NCBI GenBank assembly: GCA_964035545.1
Contig: OZ037771.1
Coordinates: forward strand, 7,234,690-7,298,689
Length of the DNA stretch: 64,000 nucleotides
From: Bugula neritina
Lineage: Eukaryota > Bryozoa > Gymnolaemata > Cheilostomatida > Bugulidae
Direction: 5' to 3'
The position numbers and the translations under genes were made by a program. Every line of letters begins with the position of its first letter. The stretch's first letter is position 1. Under the pieces are notes generated by a model. That model was not told where the DNA came from. It ran no database searches and saw only the letters and a program-made list of their open reading frames with translations. This document shows, one piece after another, positions 34,577 to 55,525 of the stretch.

Positions 34577-34978
34577 ATGAGTATAAAGTTAGAAAATAAA
34601 GCTCTTTCGAATATTGAATTAGAGTTTGCTATTAAAAAATTAAAAATACCGCGTTTTAGAGGAGTATTCTCGAGGAATGATTTACCCAATATATCGCGTA
34701 AAAAAGAGTGTGGTATATTAAATTTAGACGATTTAATGGGTAACGGCACTCATTGGGTAGCGTGGTATAAAAATGGAAATAAAAAATATTATTTCGATAG
34801 TTTTGGATTACATCCTCCTTTAGAAATAATGAAATATTTAAAAGGGCCAGTATTTTATAATACGGAACGAGTGCAAGAATTCGGTACAGTTATATGCGGA
34901 CACTTGTGTTTATATTGGCTTAAAGAAATGTCTAAACACGAGTCACCTCAATTAATTATAAATAAATTACTTATATAA
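34577..34978 (+). CDS. Adenain-like cysteine protease (PRO, family C5)
   Basis: 133 aa, starting at TATATAAATG directly after the PolB stop. H59-W60 (GTHWVAWY), D74 (YFDSFG), Q100 and C107 (ICGHLC) give a His-Asp-Gln-Cys set. The Gln-to-Cys distance of seven matches adenain (Q115/C122). Shorter than the ~200 aa of adenovirus proteases but typical for Polintons. It should cut the xxGx-G and xxGG-x sites in the pVI-like and pX-like proteins during capsid maturation. Confidence 0.85.
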   Translation: MSIKLENKALSNIELEFAIKKLKIPRFRGVFSRNDLPNISRKKECGILNLDDLMGNGTHWVAWYKNGNKKYYFDSFGLHPPLEIMKYLKGPVFYNTERVQEFGTVICGHLCLYWLKEMSKHESPQLIINKLLI

Positions 34979-35506
34979 ATGAGTTCGGTTTATATTTTTG
35001 GAAATTCGGCTAAAGCCACTATAATAAATGAAAAACCGTATATTACAAATATCGTAATTCCATCAGAATTTATTTATTACGACGGTAGTTCTAGCGGATT
35101 CGGAAGTACGTTAATTAAAGATTTTTTAGTTGATGAACCGATTGAAATAACGAATATCCTAGTACAATTTTACGGTGAACAAGCTCACAATAGTAAAGAA
35201 CTTTATTGGACTGATAAGCGAATAGGCTTACAAGTTCGAAATAGCGCTGAAATATTCGGAGTATCCGATGAAAATACTTTTTATGATATAAGCGGTAGCG
35301 AACATAATCTCCCGTTTAGCGAAATAAGCGTTAATAAAGTTATTGAAGCTAATAAAAACTTTTCAATATCAATAGCGCTATCAAAAACTTATCCTAGTCA
35401 TAAACCTAGCGACGTAATTTTAACCGATACTCCAGCTAGCGAAATAACCGCCGCGGCATTACCTTTTCATTACGTATTAGTAAAACTTTATTATAATTAT
35501 AAATGA
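34979..35506 (+). CDS. Spike-base-like protein, right-end copy 1
   Basis: 175 aa. MSSVYIFG start, PIEITNILVQF, ELYWTDKRIGLQVRNS, SHKPSDVILTDTP and LVKLYYNYK end, all shared with the next gene and more loosely with the 162-aa protein at the left end. Preceded by TATATAAATG; its stop overlaps the next start (ATGA). Beta-rich, no known domain. Probably a virion surface protein. Confidence 0.5.
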   Translation: MSSVYIFGNSAKATIINEKPYITNIVIPSEFIYYDGSSSGFGSTLIKDFLVDEPIEITNILVQFYGEQAHNSKELYWTDKRIGLQVRNSAEIFGVSDENTFYDISGSEHNLPFSEISVNKVIEANKNFSISIALSKTYPSHKPSDVILTDTPASEITAAALPFHYVLVKLYYNYK

Positions 35507-36021
35507 ATATTTATAAATTTAGTAAAGTCGATATAACGACTAATAAAGCGTATATTACGAGTATTATACCTAAACACGAATTTTATTATTACGAAGATAT
35601 TAATAGCTTTACGGTAGATTTAATTAATGATTATTTAGTCAATAAATCTATAGAAATAACGCACGCGTTAATACAATTTTATAACGAAAGTTCACCTAAT
35701 AATAAAACGAAAGAATTATATTGGACCGATAAAAAATTAGGTTTACATATTCGTAATAGCGTAAACCCATTTGATGAATCTAAAGAAAATTTATTTTATA
35801 CTATTAGCGGTGCCGAACATAATGTTCCGTATAATAAAATAAATATTAATAAAACCATTAACGCTAATAATAATTTTTCGTTTACAATAGCTCTTTCGAG
35901 TGATTATCCGAGTCATAAACCTAATGACGTAATTCTTGTTAATACACCGAGTCAATTCGCTACTGATGCACTACCTTTTAATTACGTATATTTAAAACTT
36001 TATTATAATAGCATTAATTAA
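35503..36021 (+). CDS. Spike-base-like protein, right-end copy 2
   Basis: 172 aa, a clear tandem duplicate of the previous gene (ELYWTDKKLGLHIRNS, YTISGAEHNVPYNKI, SHKPNDVILVNTPS). It starts MNIYKFS within ATGA. It ends two bp before the right TIR, which at that point carries the headless fibre fragment. At the left end the equivalent downstream gene is the full fibre. Confidence 0.5.
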   Translation: MNIYKFSKVDITTNKAYITSIIPKHEFYYYEDINSFTVDLINDYLVNKSIEITHALIQFYNESSPNNKTKELYWTDKKLGLHIRNSVNPFDESKENLFYTISGAEHNVPYNKININKTINANNNFSFTIALSSDYPSHKPNDVILVNTPSQFATDALPFNYVYLKLYYNSIN

Positions 36022-36022
36022 A

Positions 36023-36226
36023 AAATTATTAGTATTTTCGAGTGATGGTAATATTATAGAAACCGGTATAAGCATTGCGGATATTATTACTACTTATAAT
36101 ATAAATAATTACGCTATTCCTAAATTACAAGGAGCAGTTGGTAATAAATTAGTTTTATCAACGAATGATGGAGGTATAACCGAATCTACTGAATCTTTAC
36201 CAACATTTCCAAGTTATGACGTTTAA
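36023..36226 (+). pseudogene. Headless copy of the fibre C-terminus in the right TIR
   Basis: Open frame of 67 codons plus stop, nearly identical to the last ~68 codons of the fibre gene at 22262-22465. It has no start codon and is in a different frame from the upstream gene. It exists because the TIR boundary falls inside the fibre gene. Confidence 0.85.
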
Positions 36227-36555
36227 ACGCTATTAGTATTGTATTGTGAGCCAGAACCATCCACCCTAAAAATATTTTTTTTCTTATTTTTAAAAAAAAT
36301 ATTTTTCTAAATAAAATTTATAATATTACACTACTTTTTTATAATATTACACTACTTTTTTTTATAATATTATTAATAGAGTAGTAGCAGGTGGATGCGT
36401 CCTGACACTGGCGAGTCGAAGCTCTTATTATCTTACTAATAGTATCGTATTGTGAGCTAGGACCATCCACCCTAAAAAAATTTTTTTAAATAAAATTTAT
36501 AATATTACACTACTTTTTTATAATATTACACTATTTTTTATAATATTACTAATAG

Positions 36556-36659
36556 AGTAGTAGGAGGTGGATGCGTCCTGGATCGCTCTTCTGACACTGT
36601 CGAGTCGAAGACTCGACGGTGGAAGAAGAGTGAGCCAGGACCATCCACCTCCTACTACT
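36556..36659. repeat. Right terminal foldback palindrome, 104 nt
   Basis: Mirror of the left tip, with the same 18-bp outer stem and central loop. Confidence 0.9.
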
Positions 36660-36665
36660 TGTGAC
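36660..36665. repeat. Right target-site duplication TGTGAC
   Basis: Identical to 21823-21828. The host CCP exon resumes at CCAGTGGGAACG. Confidence 0.95.
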
Positions 36666-39600
36666 CCAGTGGGAACGATTACTAATGGAAGGGTTAGCTA
36701 CTGGTGTCAAAACTACAAAAGAGATGTAGGAGAGGTATGTAGCATAACCTGCAAAAATGGCACAACTCTCAATAGTGTGCGCAAAAATCTCCCGACTGTA
36801 TATACGTGCAAAGAAAATGGAGAATGGTATCCCCCGGTATTTGAGCTTCAATGTGAATGTAAGTTGAAATCGTTTTAAATTATTTGCTTTAAAGTTTGTT
36901 GATTTTACCACTTAGGGGCAGTAGTAAAAAATTGAGAGAGCCTATAAGTTCTTTAATTGTATTAACAAGTTCTGGTTTGGGCGCAGGTTGAAATTGCATT
37001 AACACTTTTTTTCCTATATATACGCATGCATCAACTAGTTTTTTTGGCCTTAAAACTGAAGCTTGATCAAAAAATAATCTAAGTTAAAAAACCTTCAAGT
37101 TGATATAACATTGTTTTACTTCTTTAAAAAATTTTGGTCGTGAATATAGCTGTTGCTTGTCTTTTAAATTGTGTGAATTGTTTTTTAAGATCCTTACTGT
37201 AACAACTTGCCTCCCGTAAATGATAATGGCAAGTATCATGATTGGAAATGTGAAAAAACTTATAGACCGTACGGATCTTACTGTCAGGTGATCTGTGGAG
37301 ATGGATATGATTTGTATGGAGACTCATTTCAGTATCAGTGTGGCGACAACCAACAGTGGTCGCCATCACCTAACTCAATTGTTTGCGAAAGTAAGATTTG
37401 TAAATATGAGTCATGCACGATGTGTTTAGATAATCACATAAGTAATTTTAAGCTAACCGAGTTTTACCAGTAAACATATAGCATTCAGCACTAACTAAGT
37501 AAACGTGTGTTGTAAATTTAAATAAATCAAATTGCTGTGCCAAAAAAACTTTGTTATTATAGAGGCATGCCCACCACTTAGTCCAGTAAGCAATGGCAAA
37601 ATAACTCCAGATGATTGCTTAGCAAAGAAGCAACAGATACGAAGTTCTTGTGATGTCACGTGTAACTATGGGTATAGACTAGTCGGGATAGATAACAGAT
37701 ATGTATGCCAGCTAAATGGCAAATGGGATATTGACCAAAACACTTTATTCTGTGAACGTAAGGAAACTTTATCTGATCTACTCTTAATTAGTAAAGTAAG
37801 CTTATGTTGTTTGAACAAGCAGAAACTAGTTTTTAATTTACTATAATGCTTATTGTCTTACAACTAGCTAATGTTGTGGGTTCAAACGCTGTTATAGCCA
37901 TTTAATAACGAACATATGTAAACTAAAATTATTCTGTGAGCAGCAAATTATGTGTATTCAGAGCTTAAACATAAAAGTATTCGCAACCAAAACTGCATAA
38001 GCAATTTGAAGGAAGTTTGTTATATTTTGACAATTTTCAAATAGAGCTTTGACCAGTTAATTATTTTATTTGAAAATGACAAGTTATGCTCTATCAAATT
38101 ATAATAGTATGCTGTTTCAAAAGCTGGTTCACTAATTCTTTTTAAGCATTTTTACTGGTATTTATGGTATTGCATTCATTTGCTTATTATAATATATTTT
38201 TATTGTATTTATTTATTGTATTTACTTTTTTTAATATTTAAAACGAATGTCTCGTATTTCTTATAACTTTCACTTTATGATAACAAATAAACTTTAAAGC
38301 AGTTATAGTATGGCAATAACTCCACTGCTTGAAAGAAGAAATATTTTACTGATTATATCTTTTAGCTTATTTGTGCCCTGCACTGCATGCAGTTGAGCAT
38401 GGGAAATATCAAAACAGTAAATGTGTTCAAGGACCAAACTTTGTGGATGAGATTTGCCAACTACAATGTGATGAAGGTTACATGCCAGATAGTCAAAAAA
38501 CTACGTTTAAATGTAACTTAAATGAAAAGTGGACTCCAACTCCAAATACTGTTAAATGTGCAGGTATAGTCTTATGAAATAACTTTTAGTTATATATTTT
38601 TGGCCAGAAACTTTTTTTCAGGATTAATCATATGTTGACGTTTTTAGTTTTGATTCTATGTTTATTTAATTTTGAAAGAATAATGGGGACATTTATTATT
38701 CCAAGGTTAAATGGAGCTTGAAATTTTATGTCTGTTTTTATAAAAGCACAATAAAACCTCAAAATAAACTTATATTACAGCAACATGTAGTCCACTTAGT
38801 AAAATAAACAATGGTGAAGCTTCTAGCGGGTGTCATGACAACGTACAGCTAGAGGGGAAAGTGTGTGAGGTCACTTGTGATACTAATTTTGCTCTCTTCA
38901 GTTTGACATCAAGTCACTCATTCAGATGTGATGAGACAGGAAATTGGTTTCCACAAGAGAGCGGCATAGTTTGTGAACGTATGTTCACTTACCTATAAAC
39001 TGATTAGCATTTATGACAATTTCGTTGTGGAATTTACTTTAAACACGATGCGAAGACGTTATTGCAAAAAGTTGTTTAAAATAAATTAAAGATAACACAA
39101 TTTTGTATGCTAAGCAAAAGATGGGATAGATAGATAAATGGATATTACTGATTTTATTCCATAAATCGTCTGTTCAGTATTATGGCTGCTTGCATATCAT
39201 ATGTTAGATAATGCGGTATTTCATATTTATTCTACTTTAAAAGTTGATATAGTCAGTATGAGCTAATTACTTTTAAGCCACAATTTTCCAATACTTGGAA
39301 CAGTACCAGGTACTTTTGAGACTTTAAATTTGCTCCAATAGATGAATCACCCAAACTCATGCTTTTGATTTGCTTCAACAATATTTTCTTTATAGCCAAG
39401 CAGTGACTTCTTTACTTGTTGTTAAGGTTGGACAGCTAAACCTGTTACCTAAAAGTTGTCAGATATTTATTTAATAATCTTTTACATTGCCCTTTTAGAT
39501 GCTGATTGCCCACCGTTGAGTAGTGTGCAGAATGGTGGGTTTATGGATGAAGGTTGCATTGCAAATTCACATTTCTATGGAGATATCTGTACAGTTAAAT

Positions 39601-40100
39601 GTGACAATGGCTATAAACCATCTATGCAATCAGCAAGCTATAAGTGTTTCTCAAACAAGCAATGGAGTCCTGCAGCAAACACTATCACTTGCAAAAGTAA
39701 TTATTTGTATCTTATTTATTATTGTAAAATTAACTTTCCGTATGCGCTAAGAATATTTGCTAACAAAATTATAGAGGCTTTAAAATCAATATAATGCCCT
39801 AGATAACCTATAAAAGACTTCCTTTCCAGGCAAAATATATTTAAAATGAGAAGCCACAGAAAGCTGGCTAATAAACATTATCAATTCAAGTCAACAATAA
39901 TATTTTACTTTAAGAAAATTGCCAAAAAATTTGATGACTGTAACAGAGTTTTTAGCAAAGATTATATTGACATAGACGAAATCTGCTCAATTGCATTTTA
40001 CAATAGTTTAGAGCGCCGTATTCATGTAGCTGAAGCTAGGATTATATTTAGCAAACTTGCTAATGTTGACTTTCTGATTCATTGAAAATATCATACAAAA

Positions 40101-40272
<172 letters not shown>

Positions 40273-40561
40273 GTGTGTGCGTGCGTGTGGGTGGGTGTGT
40301 GTGTATATATATACAAACATGCTTGTTTGAAAAGGCTAGACATACAGCATATTTTTTTATTTTATTTAGCCGGTTGTCCACCACTGAGTACCATAAAGCA
40401 TGGCAACTCATCCAGGGAGTGTCATAGTGAGTTTCAGAACCAAGGGAAAGTTTGCAAAGTCACTTGCAACTCCGTCTCCCAAATATCACAAGTGAACTCT
40501 CACTATTTCTGCGCCAGTGGCGGGAGTTGGATACCACCGGACAAAACCCTTTATTGCAATG

Positions 40562-42517
40562 GTATATTGTGTAATACACTTACTGTATAGCATTTAATTA
40601 ATAATATGTTTCTGTTAGCCAATTTGTTTTAGTTATTCAAGTGGCCAGTTTTATCTTGCATGTGTTTTGCAAGACAGTGGTAATTCACATAGTATAGATA
40701 TGGTCATCATCAGTAAGAAAATCATAAATTTATCACTACGATCTACATATTCTGAATTTTAGTATATATTGATGCTTTATGGGTAGTGTGTATGTTGCCT
40801 ACATTTTATAATTTAGCTGAAGGGCTGTACCTAGTCACATTCTAATTCTGCAACCCTTTTTATAAGCAAGCACAGAGCTCCGTGTGTTATCCTAAATTTA
40901 TATTTAATAATAAAATGCGCAATACATTCTTTTTGTAAACGTAACCATTTTTGAGCAAAAGCAAAGAATAATTGTGGTAGTCTGTAAATTTAGTATGTAA
41001 GTCAACAAAGGCAGGTTAGTCTTAACATAACAGTCGGGTTACTGCTAGCAGTCAAAGATTAAAGCTCCGTGTGGTAGTTGTAAAACACATCAGCATATTT
41101 TCTTCATGTCTGCTTCATAAATGATTTATCAAATAAAGCTTATGAAACTGCTAGTTTTCAAAGCTTCCTTCATCAGCATAATATGTACTATATATCATGC
41201 AGCTACGTAAATTGTTTTAAAGCACTCAATGTATTTCAACTTTGTCAAATATTTCATGAGCTGCAGACTCAGCTGAAAAATTCTGACTCGTAACTGATCT
41301 TTTATATTCATAAGTCTAACCAAATCTTGTGCTCAAGTTTTTAGATTTTGAAATATAACTGATCGAAACTTATAAGGATAGCTGTCAGCTTGTTTGAGTT
41401 CGTCGTAAAGTATTGGCCAAAATTATATTTGTATTGTTAGTACACTGCATCTTCACCTGCATGGGCAGATTTGAAAATATTTTACAGGCTTTTAGTAGTC
41501 CTATATTTTCATCAACTGCTGACACCTGAAAAAATTGTTTTTTGACTAGTTTGTTTATGTCCATGATGTCTATACACAAATTTTAACATGTCTAGGAAAC
41601 TAGGGCTTTTCTACTAGAATAGACATTTGTTGCAGTATCTAACTTGAAAGTACCTAGGGTAGTTGTTGACTGCTACTTTGATCTCCTATATGTCTATAAA
41701 GTTGCATTTTCTATATGCAAGTTTTTACAAACAATAGGCTATCATTACAAACTGCTTAAGTGATCACTACAATATTTGTTCACTGTGGTTGGAAGTGAGA
41801 CATTTTCATGCCTATCCTCCATTCTGCATTTTTGGTTAGACAATCTAAGGCATCTTTGAATAGTTGGACAACATCAATTCCTGTTCATAAGCATAAATTG
41901 GTCTGTTTTGCTTATTTTTATGGGTAAAGTTTTTGCCCATACAAATAGACATTTTTAATGTAGTGTTTTATATAGTGGACTTTCCTGAGAGACTAGTTTT
42001 CTTTTTCTATAATATTATAACTATCTTTGACTACTCATAACATAATAAAATCTCTCAAAATTTCATTAACTGAAGGGCTAAGCTTCCTCGGTGGTTAAAA
42101 CTGCATTTTTCTGCTTCTCTCTACTCTGAAGAGAAATCTCCAAAGTTATATCACAGTTGTTGACATTCCTGTTATGTAAAATGAGTTTTTGTACCACCAT
42201 TTTATTGTCTATAGTTGTTTTTCACTGCTACCATCAAGTGTGACTGCATGGTGCCTAAAATTATAAAACAGTTAAATTATTCTTAGTTGAGAATTTGTTA
42301 TACTCTAACTAGGAGAGGGGGATGAATTCTTTTAATTAGTGGTTTCCTAAGGTGAATAAAGCATAACACCAAAAAAAAGAAATTTATATATTTTCTTGAT
42401 TGCAGTGGATATAAAATAAACCTGAATCAAAATGATGCTGTTCTTTTACACTTTATATTATAGACCTGTACAATTTTTACATTTGTTCAATGTAATAAAT
42501 ATTGTCTATTTTTGTAG
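40562..42517. other. Expanded intron of gene 2B
   Basis: 1.96 kb, against 0.83 kb for the same intron in gene 2 (17460-18290). The extra ~1.1 kb (about 41000-42300) has short minus-strand frames (for example 41385-41579) that could be the remains of a transposon, but no family could be recognised. Confidence 0.4.
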
Positions 42518-44969
42518 CAAGAGCATGTGTGCCACCAAGTGGTACAAATGGAAAACTACTGCATTCGGATGGTTCCACAGTAGATGTTTATGAACTTGGA
42601 AGAAAGTACACACTCTTTTGTAATGGACAATATAAACTAACCTCACTGAATAGAAGTTCTGAAGATTTAACATGGCAGTGCAGTAAAAGTGGGGACTGGT
42701 TGCCAGCATCTGCATGTCTAGGTAATCATTCAACTATTATCTCTATTTAATTATATACTCGTGGTATATATATTATATAAATCGTTGATTTCTGGCTTGT
42801 TTAGTAGAATATGTCACTGATATAATATATAAGCTTTACATTATTAAAGGTTAGTATAATTATTTTTTCAACTGTTAGTTCAAACCTGCTACTTTACACT
42901 GAGGTGCATTGTGTATTGCTTTTTTTCAATAACCTATGAATAATTGTAAAACAAAGTATAGTTGATGTTTATATACTCTGCTTTCCTATTATAATTTTTA
43001 GCTACTGCGAACCTAACTTCACTCATTATACTTGGATGTGTAGCATGGACACTCATTCTGTTTGCTGCTTTGGGTTATAGTATATACAGGTAATATATTG
43101 TATTATATATATCTTTTTGTTTTAAACTAGCTTAAAATGCATTTGCATTTTCTATCTCAAAATATAGCTTGAAAAAAAATTTATCAAAAGATATAATTTT
43201 ATGTAATGAGAATTAAATATTTTAACTCGTACAATAAAACTTCTATAACTTGTATATAATAGTTTTATATCAATGTAAAACTCTAGGCTATGCATGCTTT
43301 GGATAAGCGTTTCACAAATGAGTATAAAATGAGATTAACAAAACCAGAGAACCACTCCAACAAAACAGCATTTAATTTCTAGCCAAAAACATGACTCCTT
43401 AAATCTTATAGAATTATATGACTTAAAAATAAGTGATAAATTGAGCCTTTTATACCTATGAAACCTTATTTTTATATAAAATAGCTGAGAATATAAATCT
43501 TGCATCAGAAAAAAGCATTTATAACTTTAATAACTTTACTAAACTAAGATCAAACAACCTAAAAATATGAATATGTTGTTTTTACAAATGTCTAAATGCT
43601 AAAAACTCTTGGAAGATTTATTTTGTTTTAACTTGTAGATGTAGAGGGGGTGATTACCTTGTGAAAAGGCAAAAGAAATCTACTTTACAAATACTGCAAC
43701 AGCCATCTGTTACATCATACAATACAACAATGTATAAACAATCTCAGTTAACAACTTTATCAAAGTTTTGATTCAGTAATCACTTTGTTTAAAAATATAG
43801 CATTTTCTGTTTATTATTATATCAATTTTCTTCAGCCTGCAAAATCATTAATTCGATACTGTTCTTATATGACGCTAATCATTGAGTTATTTTAAACTTA
43901 TTAAATTTTAAAGACATATAATAGTTATTATTGTAAACATGTGTGCGTTGTGTGCTATTCTTAGCCACTGCAACTTGCAGCTTGATCACCTAATTAACTG
44001 ACGTGTAAATTTCAGGCTTCAACATGTTGCTTATATATGCAATTGTCGAACCTATAATTTAAGCCACTAAACTTGTATAAGTTCCACTGTATAGCATAGC
44101 ATAGTAACTTTCTGTTGTTAATATATATAGTAACACATCTATAAATCACCAGGTGAGCAGTTGTTAAACTTATTTTAAGCTGAGATTTGAAGAGGAGACA
44201 AATCTTATTCATAACAAAAAATGTTGTTAAGTTTGTAATAGTTGTGTGAACAGATTTATGAGTTTATCATTTGCAATGCTTTTGTTATTGACTAAAAATA
44301 GGTTATGGCTCTAAAATGCTGCCAAATAACCTTTAATTTTATTTAAAATAAATTTTCCAAAAAAGATTTACCCAAATGAACTTTTTTACCTGGAAAAGTG
44401 TAAGTAAAGCATTTAAATAAGCAAAATATCTGTTGCGGTCAGTAATAGGTTGAAAATTATATTTCCTTCAATGGGTAACATGCTTAATGTATTTTCACTT
44501 TTTCAGTAAAACCTTTAATTATGTATCTCATTATTCTTGAAGGCGAAGCAAATCAATAATTGTCTTTTTTGTTATATAATATAATCATTATAATATGCTA
44601 CTGATTGTTAATCTCCGAGTCATAACGTTTTGCATTAACTTCCTCATATTAGAGGTTGACTTACAGATATTGGGCAAGGTTTTAAGAGGCGCATCATAGC
44701 CAAAAATTTAGTTAATATACGTTATTATTTTGGAATATTTGTATACCTATATAAAACTTTATTCACAAAGAATATTTCTAAAGATTGTCAGGTGAGCAAA
44801 GTCTACAGAATGCCTTTTTTGTCAGACATTTTCTATGTTTTCTAAGCTGCCATGTTTTGCTTAAGCATTCAGAATACGAATTTCTAAAATATTATATAAT
44901 GAACATATTATATGGTGTTAATTTTTTAATTTATGATTTACAACATTCCTTTTTTATTGTGACAATTGT

Positions 44970-44970
<1 letters not shown>

Positions 44971-45001
<31 letters not shown>

Positions 45002-45004
45002 AAT

Positions 45005-45062
<58 letters not shown>
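44971..45062. repeat. (TA)n microsatellite left of the retrozyme
   Basis: Interrupted TA/TATAAA run ending where the first hammerhead copy begins. Confidence 0.9.
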
Positions 45063-45065
<3 letters not shown>

Positions 45066-45085
45066 TGTGGGCCATGGTACTCTGT

Positions 45086-45132
45086 TCTGTGCTGATGAGG
45101 GGACAAATCCCGAAACAGCTGCTGTCCACAGA
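45086..45132 (+). ncRNA. Type-I hammerhead ribozyme, copy 1
   Basis: Stem I TCTGTG (45086-45091) with CACAGA (45127-45132). Core CTGATGA (45092-45098). Stem II GGGG/TCCC with an ACAAA loop. GAAA (45112-45115). Stem III ACAG/CTGT with a CTG loop. Cleavage triplet GTC ending at 45126. All conserved core bases are present. Confidence 0.8.
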
Positions 45133-45356
45133 TTTAGATATTACGCTCTCATTTAATGCTCAGCAATGACATTAAATGATTGAGCACTCTCACCATGGTC
45201 ACAAACTCAAGCTGCTAGCATTTTGCAATGCTCGTGACCCCTAGGTGACCCCTAGAGTCACTTGAGCACTCTGGCTTGAGTTTACACACCTTTTAAATAT
45301 GCTTTAGTAAAATTATAAGTTTTACTATTGCGAAGGTGTGTGCCATGGTACTCTGT

Positions 45357-45403
45357 TCTGTGCTGATGAGGGGACAAATCCCGAAACAGCTGCTGTCCAC
45401 AGA
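45357..45403 (+). ncRNA. Type-I hammerhead ribozyme, copy 2
   Basis: Identical core and stems to copy 1, exactly 271 bp downstream. Cleavage predicted after 45397. Outside stem I, CTC can pair with GAG in the flank, which may give a tertiary contact. Confidence 0.8.
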
Positions 45404-45405
45404 TT

Positions 45406-45526
<121 letters not shown>

Positions 45527-46195
45527 CAATAATATACAAATGTAGAGGCTATAACACAATATTTAAATATAAATAGATAGTCTATAGACTATATAAAGTC
45601 TAAATATAAATATAATTTATATTTACTGTATAATATGTGCATGCGTATCTGTGTACAGCTGCTACAAAATATTTTTTTATTTTATACCATTCATCGTTTT
45701 AAATTTTCCTCTGCAAATGCTAAAAGTTTTTAATTAAAGCTGAAGGTATATATTTTAGTTTGATATTTAAAGCGGGAAATTACCAAACCATTTCCCTTTG
45801 TGCATGTGTTATTGTAACAAATATAGGCCAAATATGCATTGCAAGTCTGACAAGTAACTAAAGCCAACCTTTGAATAAAGACTTTTTCTTGTTTCATTTT
45901 CAATTTGTCAAATGTGGTTAGTTCAATTTCAACCTTTTATATGCAAAGTGAAAACTAGCATTTTCAATCCTTACAGCAACATATTATTTGATTTAAATCA
46001 TTATTTTCTGCTGCTATTTCTCTGGATGTCAATATGTATACTGTTTACAAAATATTTAATGCAAAGCTTCCAATTCAATGTATAGATCTTCTTTTAGGCT
46101 TCATAGGCAATTTATAAGCAATGAATCGTTTCACTGCACATAATTTTCAATATATTATGTCATTATCATTGTTGCTTTTTCAGTTATATTTTTAA

Positions 46196-46289
46196 ACAAA
46201 ATACCATACTCACATATTACTAGCAGATATCCTATTGTTGACCATTGTTGAACGACATAAATTAAAGGTGCTTTTACAAACTTAAAAAT
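46196..46289 (+). promoter_or_regulatory. Conserved 5' flank of gene 3
   Basis: Shares ATACCATACTCA, a GACCATTGTTG(A/G)AC block and a following ACxTAAATxAAA with the flank of gene 4 (58018-58098). It probably holds the promoter or 5' UTR. Confidence 0.4.

Positions 46290-55525
<9,236 letters not shown>

Larger units (their letters stand above)
21829..36659. mobile_element. Complete Maverick/Polinton, 14,831 bp
   Basis: Defined by 637-bp terminal inverted repeats beginning AGTAGTAGGAGGTGG, a perfect 6-bp target duplication, and the Polinton gene set: protein-primed PolB, integrase, packaging ATPase, adenain-like protease, major and minor capsid proteins. All genes are intronless and tightly packed. 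All the core frames are open. The TIRs differ at only a few sites (for example one base near 22353 against 36138). Both the frames and the TIRs suggest recent integration and possible competence as a virus-like element. The coding part is richer in CpG than the host flanks. Confidence 0.97.
36023..36659. repeat. Right terminal inverted repeat, 637 bp
   Basis: Inverted copy of 21829-22465, including the internal repeats and fibre 3' end. The tip forms the same palindrome. Confidence 0.97.

Noticed and set aside
36023-36226. Functional second fibre gene
   Set aside because: It lacks a start, anchor peptide and collar motif, and is out of frame with the gene before it; it is only the TIR copy of the 3' end.
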